A DNA stretch of 64,000 nucleotides, from assembly GCF_011764545.1 (NCBI RefSeq), contig NZ_AP022870.1:2898001-2962000 (forward strand), written 5' to 3'. Below are positions 51,522-60,639 of this stretch, one piece after another. The notes below the pieces were generated by a model. It was not told the origin of the DNA and made no database searches. It worked only from the letters and a program-made list of their open reading frames with translations. Position 1 is the first letter of the stretch. Each line of letters starts with the position of its first letter. The translations under genes were made by a program, and so were the position numbers. This DNA comes from Phytohabitans flavus. Its GTDB lineage: Bacteria > Actinomycetota > Actinomycetes > Mycobacteriales > Micromonosporaceae.

Positions 51522-54500
51522 TCACCACCGCTCGGGCGCGGCCTCGACAAGCTCCAGTAGCCGGACGTCGCTTTTGAGCCGGACCGCTGCCTGGACCCGC
51601 TCGCCGAACGCGGCGACCAGCGACAGGTCCCCGAGCCGGCGCGCCACCCGTACGCACGTCAGCAGCACGCCGCTGCGCACGCCCGCGCCCCTGACCCCGT
51701 CGAGGACGCGCAGGACGTCCGCGAGCGGGGTGGCGTCGCCGTCCCGGAGCGCGGCGACGACCAGAGCCAGTACCTCGTCGGCCCAACGAGCGGCCCGGAC
51801 GTGCGGGGTGGGCAGCTGTGACGGGGACTGCGAGCCGGCCAGCACCGCCATGACGGCCTGCCGTGCTCGGGCCCGGCCCGCTGGATCGTTGAGGCCCGCG
51901 TGCCCGTACACATCGGCGGCCATGCCCAACAGCTCGGCGGCCCGCGGCAGGTCGTCGTCCCGCTCGGCGAGCGCCGCGCGGAACGAGTAGACGGCGGCGA
52001 GGCCGTGCCGATGGCCGAGCTCGTCGCAGACGCTGCCGGCGGTGGAAAGAGTGTCCACCGCGGCCTCCGGATGACCCGCCATGTGCTGGAGATACGCCAT
52101 CGGACAGCTGATGGCGACGCGGAGCAGGTCGGCGCGGCCGGCCTCACGGTAGAGGCGTTCGCAGGTCTCCAGCGCCGCCGCCGCGGGCTGGTCCCCGTTG
52201 GCGAGGCAGAGCGCGAGATTGCCGTAGATCTCCGCGCGGGACAGGGATCCGCTCGCCTGCCGCACGAGCGTGGCGGCCTCTTCGAGGGCGCTCTGCGCCG
52301 CCGGGATGTCCCCGGTCTCGATCGCGCCGTACGCCTGGAACAGCAGCGCGCGCGAGATCGCCCCGGGATCGCCGCTGCGCCGCGCCAGTGCCTGCGCACG
52401 CGCGATCCGGGCCCGGTCCCGCTCGCCGTCGAAAAGTTCCGCGGTCGCCGCCGCGGTGAGGATCAGGTCGGCGGCGGCCGCCCGGTGCGACTCCGGGTCC
52501 ACGTCGCGCAGCGCCGCCTCCACAAGGGAACGCGCCACCTGCGGCTCGCCGCTGGCGAATCGGGCGTACGCCTCGACCGCCGCGAGTTCGAGTACCGTCG
52601 TCGCGTCGTCGACGTCCACGTCCCGTGCCATCGTCACGTAGCCCAACGCGACCGGGATGGCGCTGTGGAGGATGGCGAAGCGTCCAGCGGCGCAGAGCGA
52701 CCGCGCGGCGTCCGTCGCGGCACGGCGCTCGTCGTCCGAGCCGGGGTTGAATTCCCGCCAGGCCGTGTAGGCGGACGCGGCGTGGTGGGCCACGCGTTCG
52801 ACCTCGGGCGGGTCCCGGACCACGCGCGGGCGCAGCAGCTCGGCGACCTTTTCGTGTACCGACGCCCGGTCGCCGACGGTCAGCCGCCGGTACGCCACCT
52901 CCGCCGCCATCGGGACGGTGCACTCGGCCGCGCCGTCCGCGAGTACCGCCAACCGCCGCTCGACAAGCTGGGCGAGCGGGTCCTCGACGGCGAAGTCCAG
53001 TGTGGACGCGGCCTCGGTCAGGTCGGCCACCGTAGCCCGGCCGGCGAAGGCCGCGAGGAGGGCCAGCAGCCGCCGCGCCGGTTGGGAGAGCAGGTCGAGG
53101 TTCGCGCCCACCGCCGCCTCCGCCGAGGGCGGGAAGAGGTCGGGGCGCCCGTCGGACTCTCCGGCCAGGGTCGCCAGCTGCGTGAGGTAGAGCGGGTTTC
53201 CGCCGCTGCGCTCCACCATCTGGTTCAGCGTGTCGCCGTCGTGCAGCTCGATGTCGCCGCACAGGAGGGTGGCCAGCCGTCGCGAGTCGCCGGGATCGAG
53301 CGGTGGCACCGGGAAGCGCCGTACCGTCGTGGCCTGGCCCACCGGGATCGGCACGTCGCGTCCGATGAGGACGGTCGCGAGCCGTGGTACCGGAGACGAC
53401 ACGAGGTCCGCCAGAAACTCCATGAGCGCGGGTGCCACCCACTGCGTGTCCTCGACCACCAGGAGCACCGGACGCCGGGCCGCCAGCGCGGTAAGGCGTC
53501 CGCGTATCGCCCACCGGACCTCGCCGAGGGTACGGGCCGAGACGCCCGCGCCTTGCGACTGAGCCGCTCGGCCGTCGACCCTCGCCAGCGCCTCGTCCAG
53601 CCCCAGCAACGACCGCAGCCCGACGTGGCTGCCGTCCGCCGTACAGCGCACCACGACCCGGTCGACGTCGCCGGCCAGATCCTGCCAGCACCGGTCGAGC
53701 AGGCGTGACTTGCCGATGCCGGCTTCGCCCTCGACCAGCGCCACCGCCGGGTGCCGGGCGTCGAGGCCGCCCCGCAGGTAGCCGGCCAGGCGCGACAACA
53801 GGTCGTCCCGGCCGACGAACGCCGGGTCGGCGTCCGGCTGGGCCGGGGCCTGCGCACCGTCCACCCGCCAGGCCCGCAGCCCGCTGGGAAAGCCTTTGGC
53901 CGGGACCGGGCTGAGCGCGGTGGTCGTGACCGCGCCGCGGGTCAGCAGCCAGGTCCTCGCGTCCACCACCACCTCGCCCGGCGCGGCGGCGCTCTGTAGA
54001 CGCGCCGCCCGGTTGAGCACGTCCCCGATGGCGAAGGAGGAGTCCCGGTGCGCCGCCACCGCCACGCGTCCCGAGGCCACGCCGAGCCGCACCGCGAAGT
54101 CCAGGCCACGGGCGGCGCGAAGGCGGTTTCCCTCCGCGACGGCGTGCTCCCGGATGGCGCACGCGGCCCGTACCGCGTGGGCCGCGTCGTCCTCACGGGC
54201 CTGCTCGGCTCCGAACACCGCGACGATCGCGTCGCCGATGAACTTCTCGACGCGCCCGCCCACCCGGGACAGCGCCTCGGTGGCGGCGGCGAAGTAGCGG
54301 CTCAGGATCGCGCCCCACACGTCCGGGCTGAGCCGGGTGGACATCTCGGTCGAGCCGACCACGTCGCAGAACACGACCGTGACGAACCGGAGCTCGCTCG
54401 GGGCCGGCTCGGGCACCTCCGCGAGCCGGGCGCCGCACGCCGTACAGAACCGACCTCCGGCGGCTACCGGTGTGGCGCATCGCGGGCAGTTGCCGGTCAC
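51522..54500 (-). CDS. zinc-ribbon / nucleotide-cyclase / AAA-ATPase / TPR regulator
   Basis: 992 residues from GTG 54500, overlapping the radical-SAM stop by four bases. Zinc ribbon Cys5-Cys8-Cys19-Cys22 (CPRC, CTAC); class III cyclase domain about 40-210 (TVVFCDVVGSTEMS and EKFIGDAIVAVFGAE); AAA/NB domain with Walker A VEGEAGIGKSRLLD near residue 258; and a TPR-rich C-terminal half to LLELVEAAPERW. No C-terminal LuxR helix-turn-helix is seen. Whether the cyclase is active is open. Such proteins act in signalling; here it is embedded between maturation genes, suggesting it senses the product or couples it to cAMP. Confidence 0.8.
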   Translation of the reverse strand: MTGNCPRCATPVAAGGRFCTACGARLAEVPEPAPSELRFVTVVFCDVVGSTEMSTRLSPDVWGAILSRYFAAATEALSRVGGRVEKFIGDAIVAVFGAEQAREDDAAHAVRAACAIREHAVAEGNRLRAARGLDFAVRLGVASGRVAVAAHRDSSFAIGDVLNRAARLQSAAAPGEVVVDARTWLLTRGAVTTTALSPVPAKGFPSGLRAWRVDGAQAPAQPDADPAFVGRDDLLSRLAGYLRGGLDARHPAVALVEGEAGIGKSRLLDRCWQDLAGDVDRVVVRCTADGSHVGLRSLLGLDEALARVDGRAAQSQGAGVSARTLGEVRWAIRGRLTALAARRPVLLVVEDTQWVAPALMEFLADLVSSPVPRLATVLIGRDVPIPVGQATTVRRFPVPPLDPGDSRRLATLLCGDIELHDGDTLNQMVERSGGNPLYLTQLATLAGESDGRPDLFPPSAEAAVGANLDLLSQPARRLLALLAAFAGRATVADLTEAASTLDFAVEDPLAQLVERRLAVLADGAAECTVPMAAEVAYRRLTVGDRASVHEKVAELLRPRVVRDPPEVERVAHHAASAYTAWREFNPGSDDERRAATDAARSLCAAGRFAILHSAIPVALGYVTMARDVDVDDATTVLELAAVEAYARFASGEPQVARSLVEAALRDVDPESHRAAAADLILTAAATAELFDGERDRARIARAQALARRSGDPGAISRALLFQAYGAIETGDIPAAQSALEEAATLVRQASGSLSRAEIYGNLALCLANGDQPAAAALETCERLYREAGRADLLRVAISCPMAYLQHMAGHPEAAVDTLSTAGSVCDELGHRHGLAAVYSFRAALAERDDDLPRAAELLGMAADVYGHAGLNDPAGRARARQAVMAVLAGSQSPSQLPTPHVRAARWADEVLALVVAALRDGDATPLADVLRVLDGVRGAGVRSGVLLTCVRVARRLGDLSLVAAFGERVQAAVRLKSDVRLLELVEAAPERW

Positions 54501-55480
54501 GGCAGCATCCCGGCCAGCGCGGCCACCGCGGCGGAGGTCCGCGGGTCCCGGGCGACGATGTCGTGCGCCCGCCAGCACGGCGCGCAGATGTTGTCGTACG
54601 GGCGGTCGCCGAGCTCGGCGAGACCGGGCAGCTCGGCCAGCATGGACATCGGCACGGCCGCGACCGCCCGCAGCAGCGGTGCCGTTTCGAAGGACCGCAG
54701 CGCCGCCGAGACCTCCGCCCGGTTACGCGCCCGGCGCCGCAGCTCCTCCGGCCCGGCGCCGAGGATGAGCGCCTCGTTGCAGCAGCCGATGAGCACGCCG
54801 TCGTACCTGATGGTGGGTGCTTTCGTGGCCCGGCACGGCTTCCACCGGTCGAGCGGGCGGCGCGGCTGGATCTGGAATACGTCACGCCCCCGACCCACCC
54901 GCAGCGCCGGGATGAGGTTCACGTCGGCGTGCCGCTCCCAGTCCGCGCCGTACAGCTCGGTCAGCGTCTCTCGCACGAAGTCCTGGGTTTCCGGCTGGTC
55001 GAGCAGCTGCACGACGATGCGGCAGCCGGCATCGGCGACGAACCCCGCGGCCCGCCGGAACCGCTCGCGGTTCACACTGCCGAGGTGGAAGCTGTCGGTA
55101 CTGAGGAAGACGGTGCCGACCTGCCGCAGTACGGCCGCGATCCAGGGCTGGCACCGCTCGCCCGAGGCCCAGTAGCCACTCGTGAAGACGGTGACGTCCT
55201 TACCGCCCTCGCGCAGCCGGCTCACCGCCAGGGGCAACGCCCGCCGCTCCACGAAGGGCTCGCCACCCGAAATGCCCACCAGCTCGATCCCGGGCGTGTC
55301 CAGGATGCCGGCCAGGACCTCGTCGAAAAGCTCGTAGTCCGTCACCATCGGGCTGTCCGGCCGCGAGTCCACCGAACAGTGCGCGCACCCGACCGGGCAC
55401 CGATCGGTGATGAAAAGCAGCACCGACTTCCCGTACTGCGTGCGCAGGTCGTCGATCTCGGCGAACGTCAGGCGTCGCAT
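54497..55480 (-). CDS. radical SAM enzyme B
   Basis: 327 residues from ATG 55480. The [4Fe-4S] motif is C28-x3-C32-x2-C35 (FITDRCPVGCAHCS), followed by the SAM-binding GISGGEPF. C-terminal Cys residues (KPCRAT, IGCCNEA, ICAPCWRAHD) suggest an auxiliary cluster of SPASM or twitch type, as in peptide-modifying enzymes. It is 5 bases after radical SAM A and overlaps the large regulator. A separate leader-binding (RRE) domain is not obvious. Confidence 0.86.
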   Translation of the reverse strand: MRRLTFAEIDDLRTQYGKSVLLFITDRCPVGCAHCSVDSRPDSPMVTDYELFDEVLAGILDTPGIELVGISGGEPFVERRALPLAVSRLREGGKDVTVFTSGYWASGERCQPWIAAVLRQVGTVFLSTDSFHLGSVNRERFRRAAGFVADAGCRIVVQLLDQPETQDFVRETLTELYGADWERHADVNLIPALRVGRGRDVFQIQPRRPLDRWKPCRATKAPTIRYDGVLIGCCNEALILGAGPEELRRRARNRAEVSAALRSFETAPLLRAVAAVPMSMLAELPGLAELGDRPYDNICAPCWRAHDIVARDPRTSAAVAALAGMLP

Positions 55481-55485
55481 GCCGG

Positions 55486-56550
55486 CTACCGCCAACCGAG
55501 CGTGGCCAGCTCGCGGTGCGCCGCCACGCCGTAGGTGCCGAGATATGCCTGGTCGCCGGCGTGCTTGGTGACGGCCAGCGCGGCGGCCTCCAGTGCCCGG
55601 CCCTTCGGCGACTCCAGAAACCGGGTCACCTCGACGTCGAGTTCGGCGCTGTCGCCCAGCCTGGAGCAGGTACCGCAGTAGTTTCCGGTGCCGTCCCCCG
55701 CGCCGAACCGCCGTCGCAGCTCCAGCGGACCGAACATCCGGACTCCGCGCAGCAGATGTGTCGTCAACGCCCGCTGCCGCAGCACCGGCCACGAATCGAC
55801 CGCGGAGTCGCCGAGCACCAGGTGTGCCGGCCGGTGCGGTGCCGCCGCGTGCCGCGAGGGACAGGCCAGGACGGTGCCGTCATACCCGACCAGCGGCCAG
55901 GACGCCTGGAAGCAGGGCTCGACGCCGGCGGCCGGCACCGGGGCGGCGTCGGTTGTGAACCACTCGCGGGCGCGGCCGACGGAGGCGAGCGTCGTCACCA
56001 GCATCGGCACCTCGTCCGCGAACTCCCGCCGGACGTCCTCGATCAGCTCGACCAGGTACGGGTCGTCCGGGCCCTCGCCGGTCAGCTGCATGCTGACCCC
56101 GGGCACCAGCTCCCGCACCTGGTGCAGTGCCCGGAACATGTCGCGCCGAGGCACCTCCCGCTCGTGGAAACGGTCGTAGCTGGCGGTGAGGTGGTCGAGG
56201 CTCTCGATCGCGCGGCGCAACGCCGGCGTGATGCCCTCGCCGGTGCGGGCGAAGTACATGCCGGACATCGCCAGCGCGCGGGTGCCGACGCGGCGGGCCG
56301 CCTCGGCGAGGTCACGCACCAGGCTCGCGCGCAGCAACGCCTCGCCGCCGGACATCCCGATCACCTCGGGGCGGCAGTCCGGCGTGAAGGAGTCGACGAT
56401 CCGCCGGAACGGCTCGTCGCCGTACTGCTCGCTGCTCAGTGAGGACTCGGTGCTGCAATGCGCGCACGACAGCGGGCAGCGCCGCGTCAGGGCGAAGTAG
56501 ACACCGGCGGCCGGTACCATCCGCAGTCGCAACATTTCCACCAGATGCAC
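55486..56550 (-). CDS. radical SAM enzyme A
   Basis: 354 residues from GTG 56550 with GAGGAGG upstream. Radical-SAM motif C25-x3-C29-x2-C32 (ALTRRCPLSCAHCS), SAM-binding GMSGGEALLRA. Cys residues near the end (VEPCFQAS, VLACPSRH, NYCGTCSRLGD) could ligate an auxiliary cluster, as in SPASM enzymes that modify ribosomal peptides. The two enzymes differ in sequence, so they probably do distinct steps or form a pair. The C-terminal ~50 residues extend past the cluster motif. Confidence 0.86.
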   Translation of the reverse strand: MHLVEMLRLRMVPAAGVYFALTRRCPLSCAHCSTESSLSSEQYGDEPFRRIVDSFTPDCRPEVIGMSGGEALLRASLVRDLAEAARRVGTRALAMSGMYFARTGEGITPALRRAIESLDHLTASYDRFHEREVPRRDMFRALHQVRELVPGVSMQLTGEGPDDPYLVELIEDVRREFADEVPMLVTTLASVGRAREWFTTDAAPVPAAGVEPCFQASWPLVGYDGTVLACPSRHAAAPHRPAHLVLGDSAVDSWPVLRQRALTTHLLRGVRMFGPLELRRRFGAGDGTGNYCGTCSRLGDSAELDVEVTRFLESPKGRALEAAALAVTKHAGDQAYLGTYGVAAHRELATLGWR

Positions 56551-56624
56551 TCCGGCCTCCTCGCGTAGTCCTCGTGCCAGGCTCTAATCGCGCGCTTGCG
56601 TGCCGGTATGCCGCCGGTATCGCG

Positions 56625-57272
56625 CTAGCCGACGTCGCCGTGGCGGGCGGCGATGAGGTTGTCCAGCGCGTCGACGAACTGGCGGACCGCCGGGCTCTCC
56701 CCCGCCTGCGTACGGCTGAGGGTCTGCTCCAGCCGGATCCACGGCTCCCGGTGCGGCTGCCCGTCGATCGCCCGCTGGACCGTGCGAGCCGCCTGGAGCA
56801 ACGACATCGACGCGGCGAGATGGTCGGCGAGCGCCGTGAGAATGTCCATCGCGGTCAGGTCGTCGAAGCGGGCGGGAGCGGCGTCCAGGACTTCGAGTAC
56901 GCCGATGGGCTCGTCGAGGATGAGCGGGGCGGCGACGATGGCCTCCGGCACGTACCCGGTCGCCTCGGCCGTGCTGCGGTCAAACCGTGTGTCGTTGCCC
57001 AGGTCGTTGAGCGCCATCGTCTGCCCGGTCTGGAAGACCCAGCCGGCGACGCCGTGGTCGGACGGGATCCGCACACCGATGATGCGATCCTCGCCGCGCC
57101 CGGACGCCGCCTCGAAGACGAGGGCGTCACGGCCCGGGTCGTGCAGGAAGATCGATGCCGCGGCGGCGCCGAAGACCAGCCTGGAAAGCCGCACCGTGGA
57201 GCGCAGCAGTTCGGTGTGGACATGCGGGTCCACCAGCCGCCCGAAGCCGGACGCGGGAAACTGGTCGGTCAT
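56625..57272 (-). CDS. GAF-domain protein
   Basis: 215 residues. The GAF fold runs about residues 18-165: STVRLSRLVFGAAAASIFLHDPGRDALVFEAASG, IPSDHGVAGWVFQTGQTMALNDLGNDTRFD, APLILDEPIGVLEVLD. No output domain follows; the C-terminal ~50 residues are helical. It sits between the protease and radical-SAM genes, 9 and 74 bases away. A redox, ligand or NO sensor for the cluster is possible. It could also be a partner subunit of the large regulator. Confidence 0.85.
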   Translation of the reverse strand: MTDQFPASGFGRLVDPHVHTELLRSTVRLSRLVFGAAAASIFLHDPGRDALVFEAASGRGEDRIIGVRIPSDHGVAGWVFQTGQTMALNDLGNDTRFDRSTAEATGYVPEAIVAAPLILDEPIGVLEVLDAAPARFDDLTAMDILTALADHLAASMSLLQAARTVQRAIDGQPHREPWIRLEQTLSRTQAGESPAVRQFVDALDNLIAARHGDVG

Positions 57273-57281
57273 GACGACTCC

Positions 57282-58112
57282 TCAGGTGAGGTTGTTGGCG
57301 ATGCCGGCGAGCACGGCCTTGAGCTGTGGTGCGCCAAATCCGGGATGGCGGTTGAGGATCCGCGCGCACATGCCGGTGACGTGCGGCGCGGCGAAGCTGT
57401 TGCCCGACAGCCGGACCCGGCGGTTACCCGGCTGCGCGGCGAGGACGTTGATGCCCAGGGCGAAGAACTCGACCGGCGGCGCGGGGTTGACCTCGATGTG
57501 CTCGCCGTCCTGGGTCGCGTGCGAGCCGACCGAGATGACCGCGGGGAACCGCCACGGGTAGCTGGCGACCGGACGGTTGTTGGCCGCCGCCACGATCGTC
57601 GTACCGCCGAAGTACGCCCGGTCGGAGAGGTCGCGGATCGCGTCCCGGAAGTCCGGGTGGCGCGTGGACAGGCTCATGTTCACGATGTCGAAGCCCTCGT
57701 CCAGCGCCCACTCCAGCGCGGCGATGAGCGCGTCGCCGCGCCCCCGCAGCGCGCCGCCCAGCACGCGGACACTCGTCATCTCGCAGGCCGGAGCCAGCGC
57801 GCGCACGATGCTCGCGCAGGCGGTGCCGTGTCCGGCGACGTCCCCGTCGGCGTCGGGCACGACGGTGTACCCGCCGGACCCGTCTGCCTCGGCGACCTGG
57901 TAGGCGGCCAACGGTCCGCCGACGTCCGGATGGGTGGCGTCCACCCCACTGTCCAAAATGCACACGCGTACGCCGGCACCCGAACCGTCGCCGAATGCCC
58001 ACTCGCGGGTGAGCGGGTACGGCGCCGCGATCGCGCTTCTGGCCACCGGCCGTCCCTCGGAGGCGTAGGCGGGAGCCTTCAGCGGAGTTACGCCATGACC
58101 TTCCGCTTCCAT
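57282..58112 (-). CDS. small cytoplasmic S8 (subtilisin-like) protease
   Basis: 276 residues from ATG 58112, overlapping the SARP stop (TGATG). Catalytic triad: Asp54 in CILDSGVDATHPD, His95 in AGHGTACASIV and Ser239 in SGNSFAAPHVTG; oxyanion Asn179 in AAANNR. There is no signal peptide, pro-domain or membrane anchor, unlike MycP at 1895. Intracellular S8 proteases of this size serve as leader peptidases in several RiPP pathways. Here the likely target is the 67-residue precursor. Confidence 0.85.
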   Translation of the reverse strand: MEAEGHGVTPLKAPAYASEGRPVARSAIAAPYPLTREWAFGDGSGAGVRVCILDSGVDATHPDVGGPLAAYQVAEADGSGGYTVVPDADGDVAGHGTACASIVRALAPACEMTSVRVLGGALRGRGDALIAALEWALDEGFDIVNMSLSTRHPDFRDAIRDLSDRAYFGGTTIVAAANNRPVASYPWRFPAVISVGSHATQDGEHIEVNPAPPVEFFALGINVLAAQPGNRRVRLSGNSFAAPHVTGMCARILNRHPGFGAPQLKAVLAGIANNLT

Positions 58113-58870
58113 CAGCCGTTCCCCTTGGCGACCGCGAGCTCGTCCCCGGCCAGGATCGCCTTGTACACGTTCGTCAACGGTTCGCCGGGGTCGACGCCCA
58201 CCTCCTCGGCGAGGGCGCACCGGGTCCGGTGGAACACCGCGAGCGCCTCGGTCTGCCGCCCGTCGCGGTACAGTGCGGTCATGGCCTGGCCGACGAGGCG
58301 CTCCCGGAACGGGTGCTCGGCCAGCATCGCGAGAAGGTCCGCCACAAGACCGTGATGGCGGCCGGTGCGCAACCGGACCTCGTTGCGTGCCTCCAGGGCC
58401 ACCAACCGCAGCTCCTCAAGGCGCAGCGCCTCACGCCGCGCGGCTCCGGCGAAGTCCAGATCCGTGAACGCCGACCCGCGCCACATCGCCAGCCCCGCGG
58501 AGAGCAGCTCGTCCGCGCGGCGCAGCTCGCCCCGGCGCGACGCGTCCTGCCCGCCGTCGACCAGCCGCTCGAAGCGCCAGGCGTCGATGGTGCTCGGCTC
58601 GGCGCGCAACCCGTACCCGGTCGACCCGGACGCGATGAGGTCCGCGTCGCCCAGCGTGCGGCGCAGGTGGTACACGTGCACCTGGAGGTTCTTGCGGGCC
58701 GTGCGGGGCGGGTCGTCACCCCAGACCGCGTCGACGAGCCTGGTGGCGGGGACACTCTGGTTGGGATGGCACAGCAACGTCGCCAGCACCCTGCGACGCT
58801 GCGCCGGGCCGATCGGCAGCTGCCTGCCGTCGCGACACACGGTCAACGGCCCCAGCACACAGAACTCCAC
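58112..58870 (-). CDS. SARP-family transcriptional activator
   Basis: 252 residues from GTG 58870 (GGGGGAGGAC upstream). N-terminal winged helix of the Trans_reg_C type (EFCVLGPLTVCRDGRQLPIG, QVHVYHLRRTLGD) followed by a BTAD helical domain (RGELRRADELLSAGLAMWRG ... GQAMTALYRDGRQTEALAVF). SARPs activate secondary-metabolite clusters. It is the first gene of the nine-gene cluster and probably its pathway activator. The 134 bases upstream should contain the cluster promoter and direct heptamer repeats for SARP binding. Confidence 0.92.
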   Translation of the reverse strand: MEFCVLGPLTVCRDGRQLPIGPAQRRRVLATLLCHPNQSVPATRLVDAVWGDDPPRTARKNLQVHVYHLRRTLGDADLIASGSTGYGLRAEPSTIDAWRFERLVDGGQDASRRGELRRADELLSAGLAMWRGSAFTDLDFAGAARREALRLEELRLVALEARNEVRLRTGRHHGLVADLLAMLAEHPFRERLVGQAMTALYRDGRQTEALAVFHRTRCALAEEVGVDPGEPLTNVYKAILAGDELAVAKGNG

Positions 58871-59004
58871 GTCGTCCTCCCCCTCGCCGGTCGACGCGGG
58901 GAACGGACCTGTCAGCCCGCCGCGTCGCACTGCCCCATCGCAGGCTCGGCTTCAGAGGTGGCGGGTTTCGTGCCAGGAAGCTTGCGGAGACCTTGCGGCG
59001 CCCG

Positions 59005-60624
59005 TCAGCGGCGTAGGTGGCCGATGTCGTGGGCGCTGAGCCAGGCGACGGTGCGGGGTACGAAGCCGGGCGCGCTCGCGTCCGCGGTCACCTCGGTCGC
59101 GACGAGCGGGACCTCGGCGGCGACCGGGAGCAGGGTCGACCGCCAGCAGGCCGGGGTGGCGCAGGCCGAGCGGTTGTCGACCCGCCAGGCGGCGGCCACG
59201 TTGCGCCCGTCGGGGTCGGCGGGGCGGAATTCGAGCCAGCGGCTCAGGTCGTTGCCACCGTCGAGGCCGGCGGCGAGGACCAGGTTGAACGACCCGTGCA
59301 GCCGCAGGAGGCGGATCTGCTCCTGTACGCGGAAGTTCGGCAGCCCGTTGTCGAAGCAGGCGGGGCCGCCGTCCTGCCAGCAGGTCCACGCGGCCGCCGG
59401 GTCGACGGTGCCCGCGGCCGGGAAGCCGTAGTGGGTCACGTCGAACACCACCGCGCTGTCCTCGCCGAACCGCTGCGCCGCCGAGCCCCAGAGGCCACGG
59501 GGGCCCAGGATGTCGCTCGGGCGGACCGACACGATCGGCGTGATGCCGGCCCGGGTGAGGCGGGTGATGTACGCGGCCGCCTCGTCGAGGTAGGCGGTGC
59601 GGTACTCGTGGTAGGTCGGGCCAGGGGTGTAGATCCAGCAGGCGTCGTTCAGCACCACGCGCACCGCGTTGACGCCGCGTGACCGCAGCGCGCGCACGGA
59701 AGCGTCGTCGACCGGACCGTCCCAGGTCACCGCGCCCGCCACGCACCCGGTCTCCACAGTGGACCGCACGATGCCGCGCGGCCGGTACTCCCGGGAGGCG
59801 CGCTCGACGGTCACGATCCGGTCGCCCGATACCTTGAGCGGGGGCGCGGCACCCGGTGCGGAAGGCTTGAGCACCCGGACGCCGCGGACCTCGGCGGTGG
59901 CGCTGGCCCCGGCGCTGTCGTACGCGGTCGCGGTGACCCGGGTCCCGCTGTTCGGCGGCACGCCCCGCCAGTCGAACGCGTACGGCGCGGTGGTGTCGAC
60001 GGCGAGCAGCGTGCCGCGCTCCCGGAACTCGACCCGCTCGATCCGCCGTCCGGGGGTGGCGGTCGCCTCGGCGCGGATCGGGATCGTGCCCGGCGCGGCA
60101 AAGAAGTCGTTGGGCAGCGGCGAGGTCAGCGCGACGGACGGCGGTGCCGGATCGGGAGACGGAGCCGGCGGCGACGAGGGACGGGGTGGGCTGGACGACG
60201 GTAGGTCCACATTGCACGGTTGGGCGCCGAGGAAGTATTCGATCGGCTCGGGGTTGGCGCTCGTGTAGGCCCCACCGAACCGCACCGTGACCGAGCCGCC
60301 GGTCGCCAGCGTGGAGCCCCGCGACGGGGTGAGGAAAGCCAACGGGTACAGCTCGCCGCTACCCACGAAGTATCCGGGCGGGAGGCTGTCGAGCAGGCTC
60401 ACTATCTGGCCGCTGCCGAGCCGGAACCGGAGCCGCCAATCCGTGACGGGCGCGCCGAGGTTGGTCAGCTTCATCTCGGCCATCCAACCGTTTGACCACT
60501 CGCGCGTGATCTTGTAGTCCACAGTGCACGCCATCGCCGCGTACGCCGGGCGCAGCACCATCGCCAGCGTACCGGCGACCACGACCGCGATGGCCGCCGC
60601 CAGCGCGAAGATCCGACGTCGCAT
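59005..60624 (-). CDS. secreted CBM2 glycosidase-like protein (cellulase-type)
   Basis: 539 residues with a signal peptide ending AYA-A. Residues ~32-140 are a CBM2-type cellulose-binding domain (CTVDYKITREWSNGWMAEMKLTN ... YFLGAQPCNV, with its terminal Cys pair). A Pro/Ser linker follows, then an Ig-like domain, then a TIM-barrel-like region resembling GH5-type enzymes (LRSRGVNAVRVVLNDACW, FDVTHYGFPAAG). The usual acid/base Glu pairs are not obvious, so catalysis is uncertain. It is monocistronic, downstream of a strong inverted repeat. Confidence 0.75.
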   Translation of the reverse strand: MRRRIFALAAAIAVVVAGTLAMVLRPAYAAMACTVDYKITREWSNGWMAEMKLTNLGAPVTDWRLRFRLGSGQIVSLLDSLPPGYFVGSGELYPLAFLTPSRGSTLATGGSVTVRFGGAYTSANPEPIEYFLGAQPCNVDLPSSSPPRPSSPPAPSPDPAPPSVALTSPLPNDFFAAPGTIPIRAEATATPGRRIERVEFRERGTLLAVDTTAPYAFDWRGVPPNSGTRVTATAYDSAGASATAEVRGVRVLKPSAPGAAPPLKVSGDRIVTVERASREYRPRGIVRSTVETGCVAGAVTWDGPVDDASVRALRSRGVNAVRVVLNDACWIYTPGPTYHEYRTAYLDEAAAYITRLTRAGITPIVSVRPSDILGPRGLWGSAAQRFGEDSAVVFDVTHYGFPAAGTVDPAAAWTCWQDGGPACFDNGLPNFRVQEQIRLLRLHGSFNLVLAAGLDGGNDLSRWLEFRPADPDGRNVAAAWRVDNRSACATPACWRSTLLPVAAEVPLVATEVTADASAPGFVPRTVAWLSAHDIGHLRR

Positions 60625-60639
60625 GCCAGCCCCCGTGGA

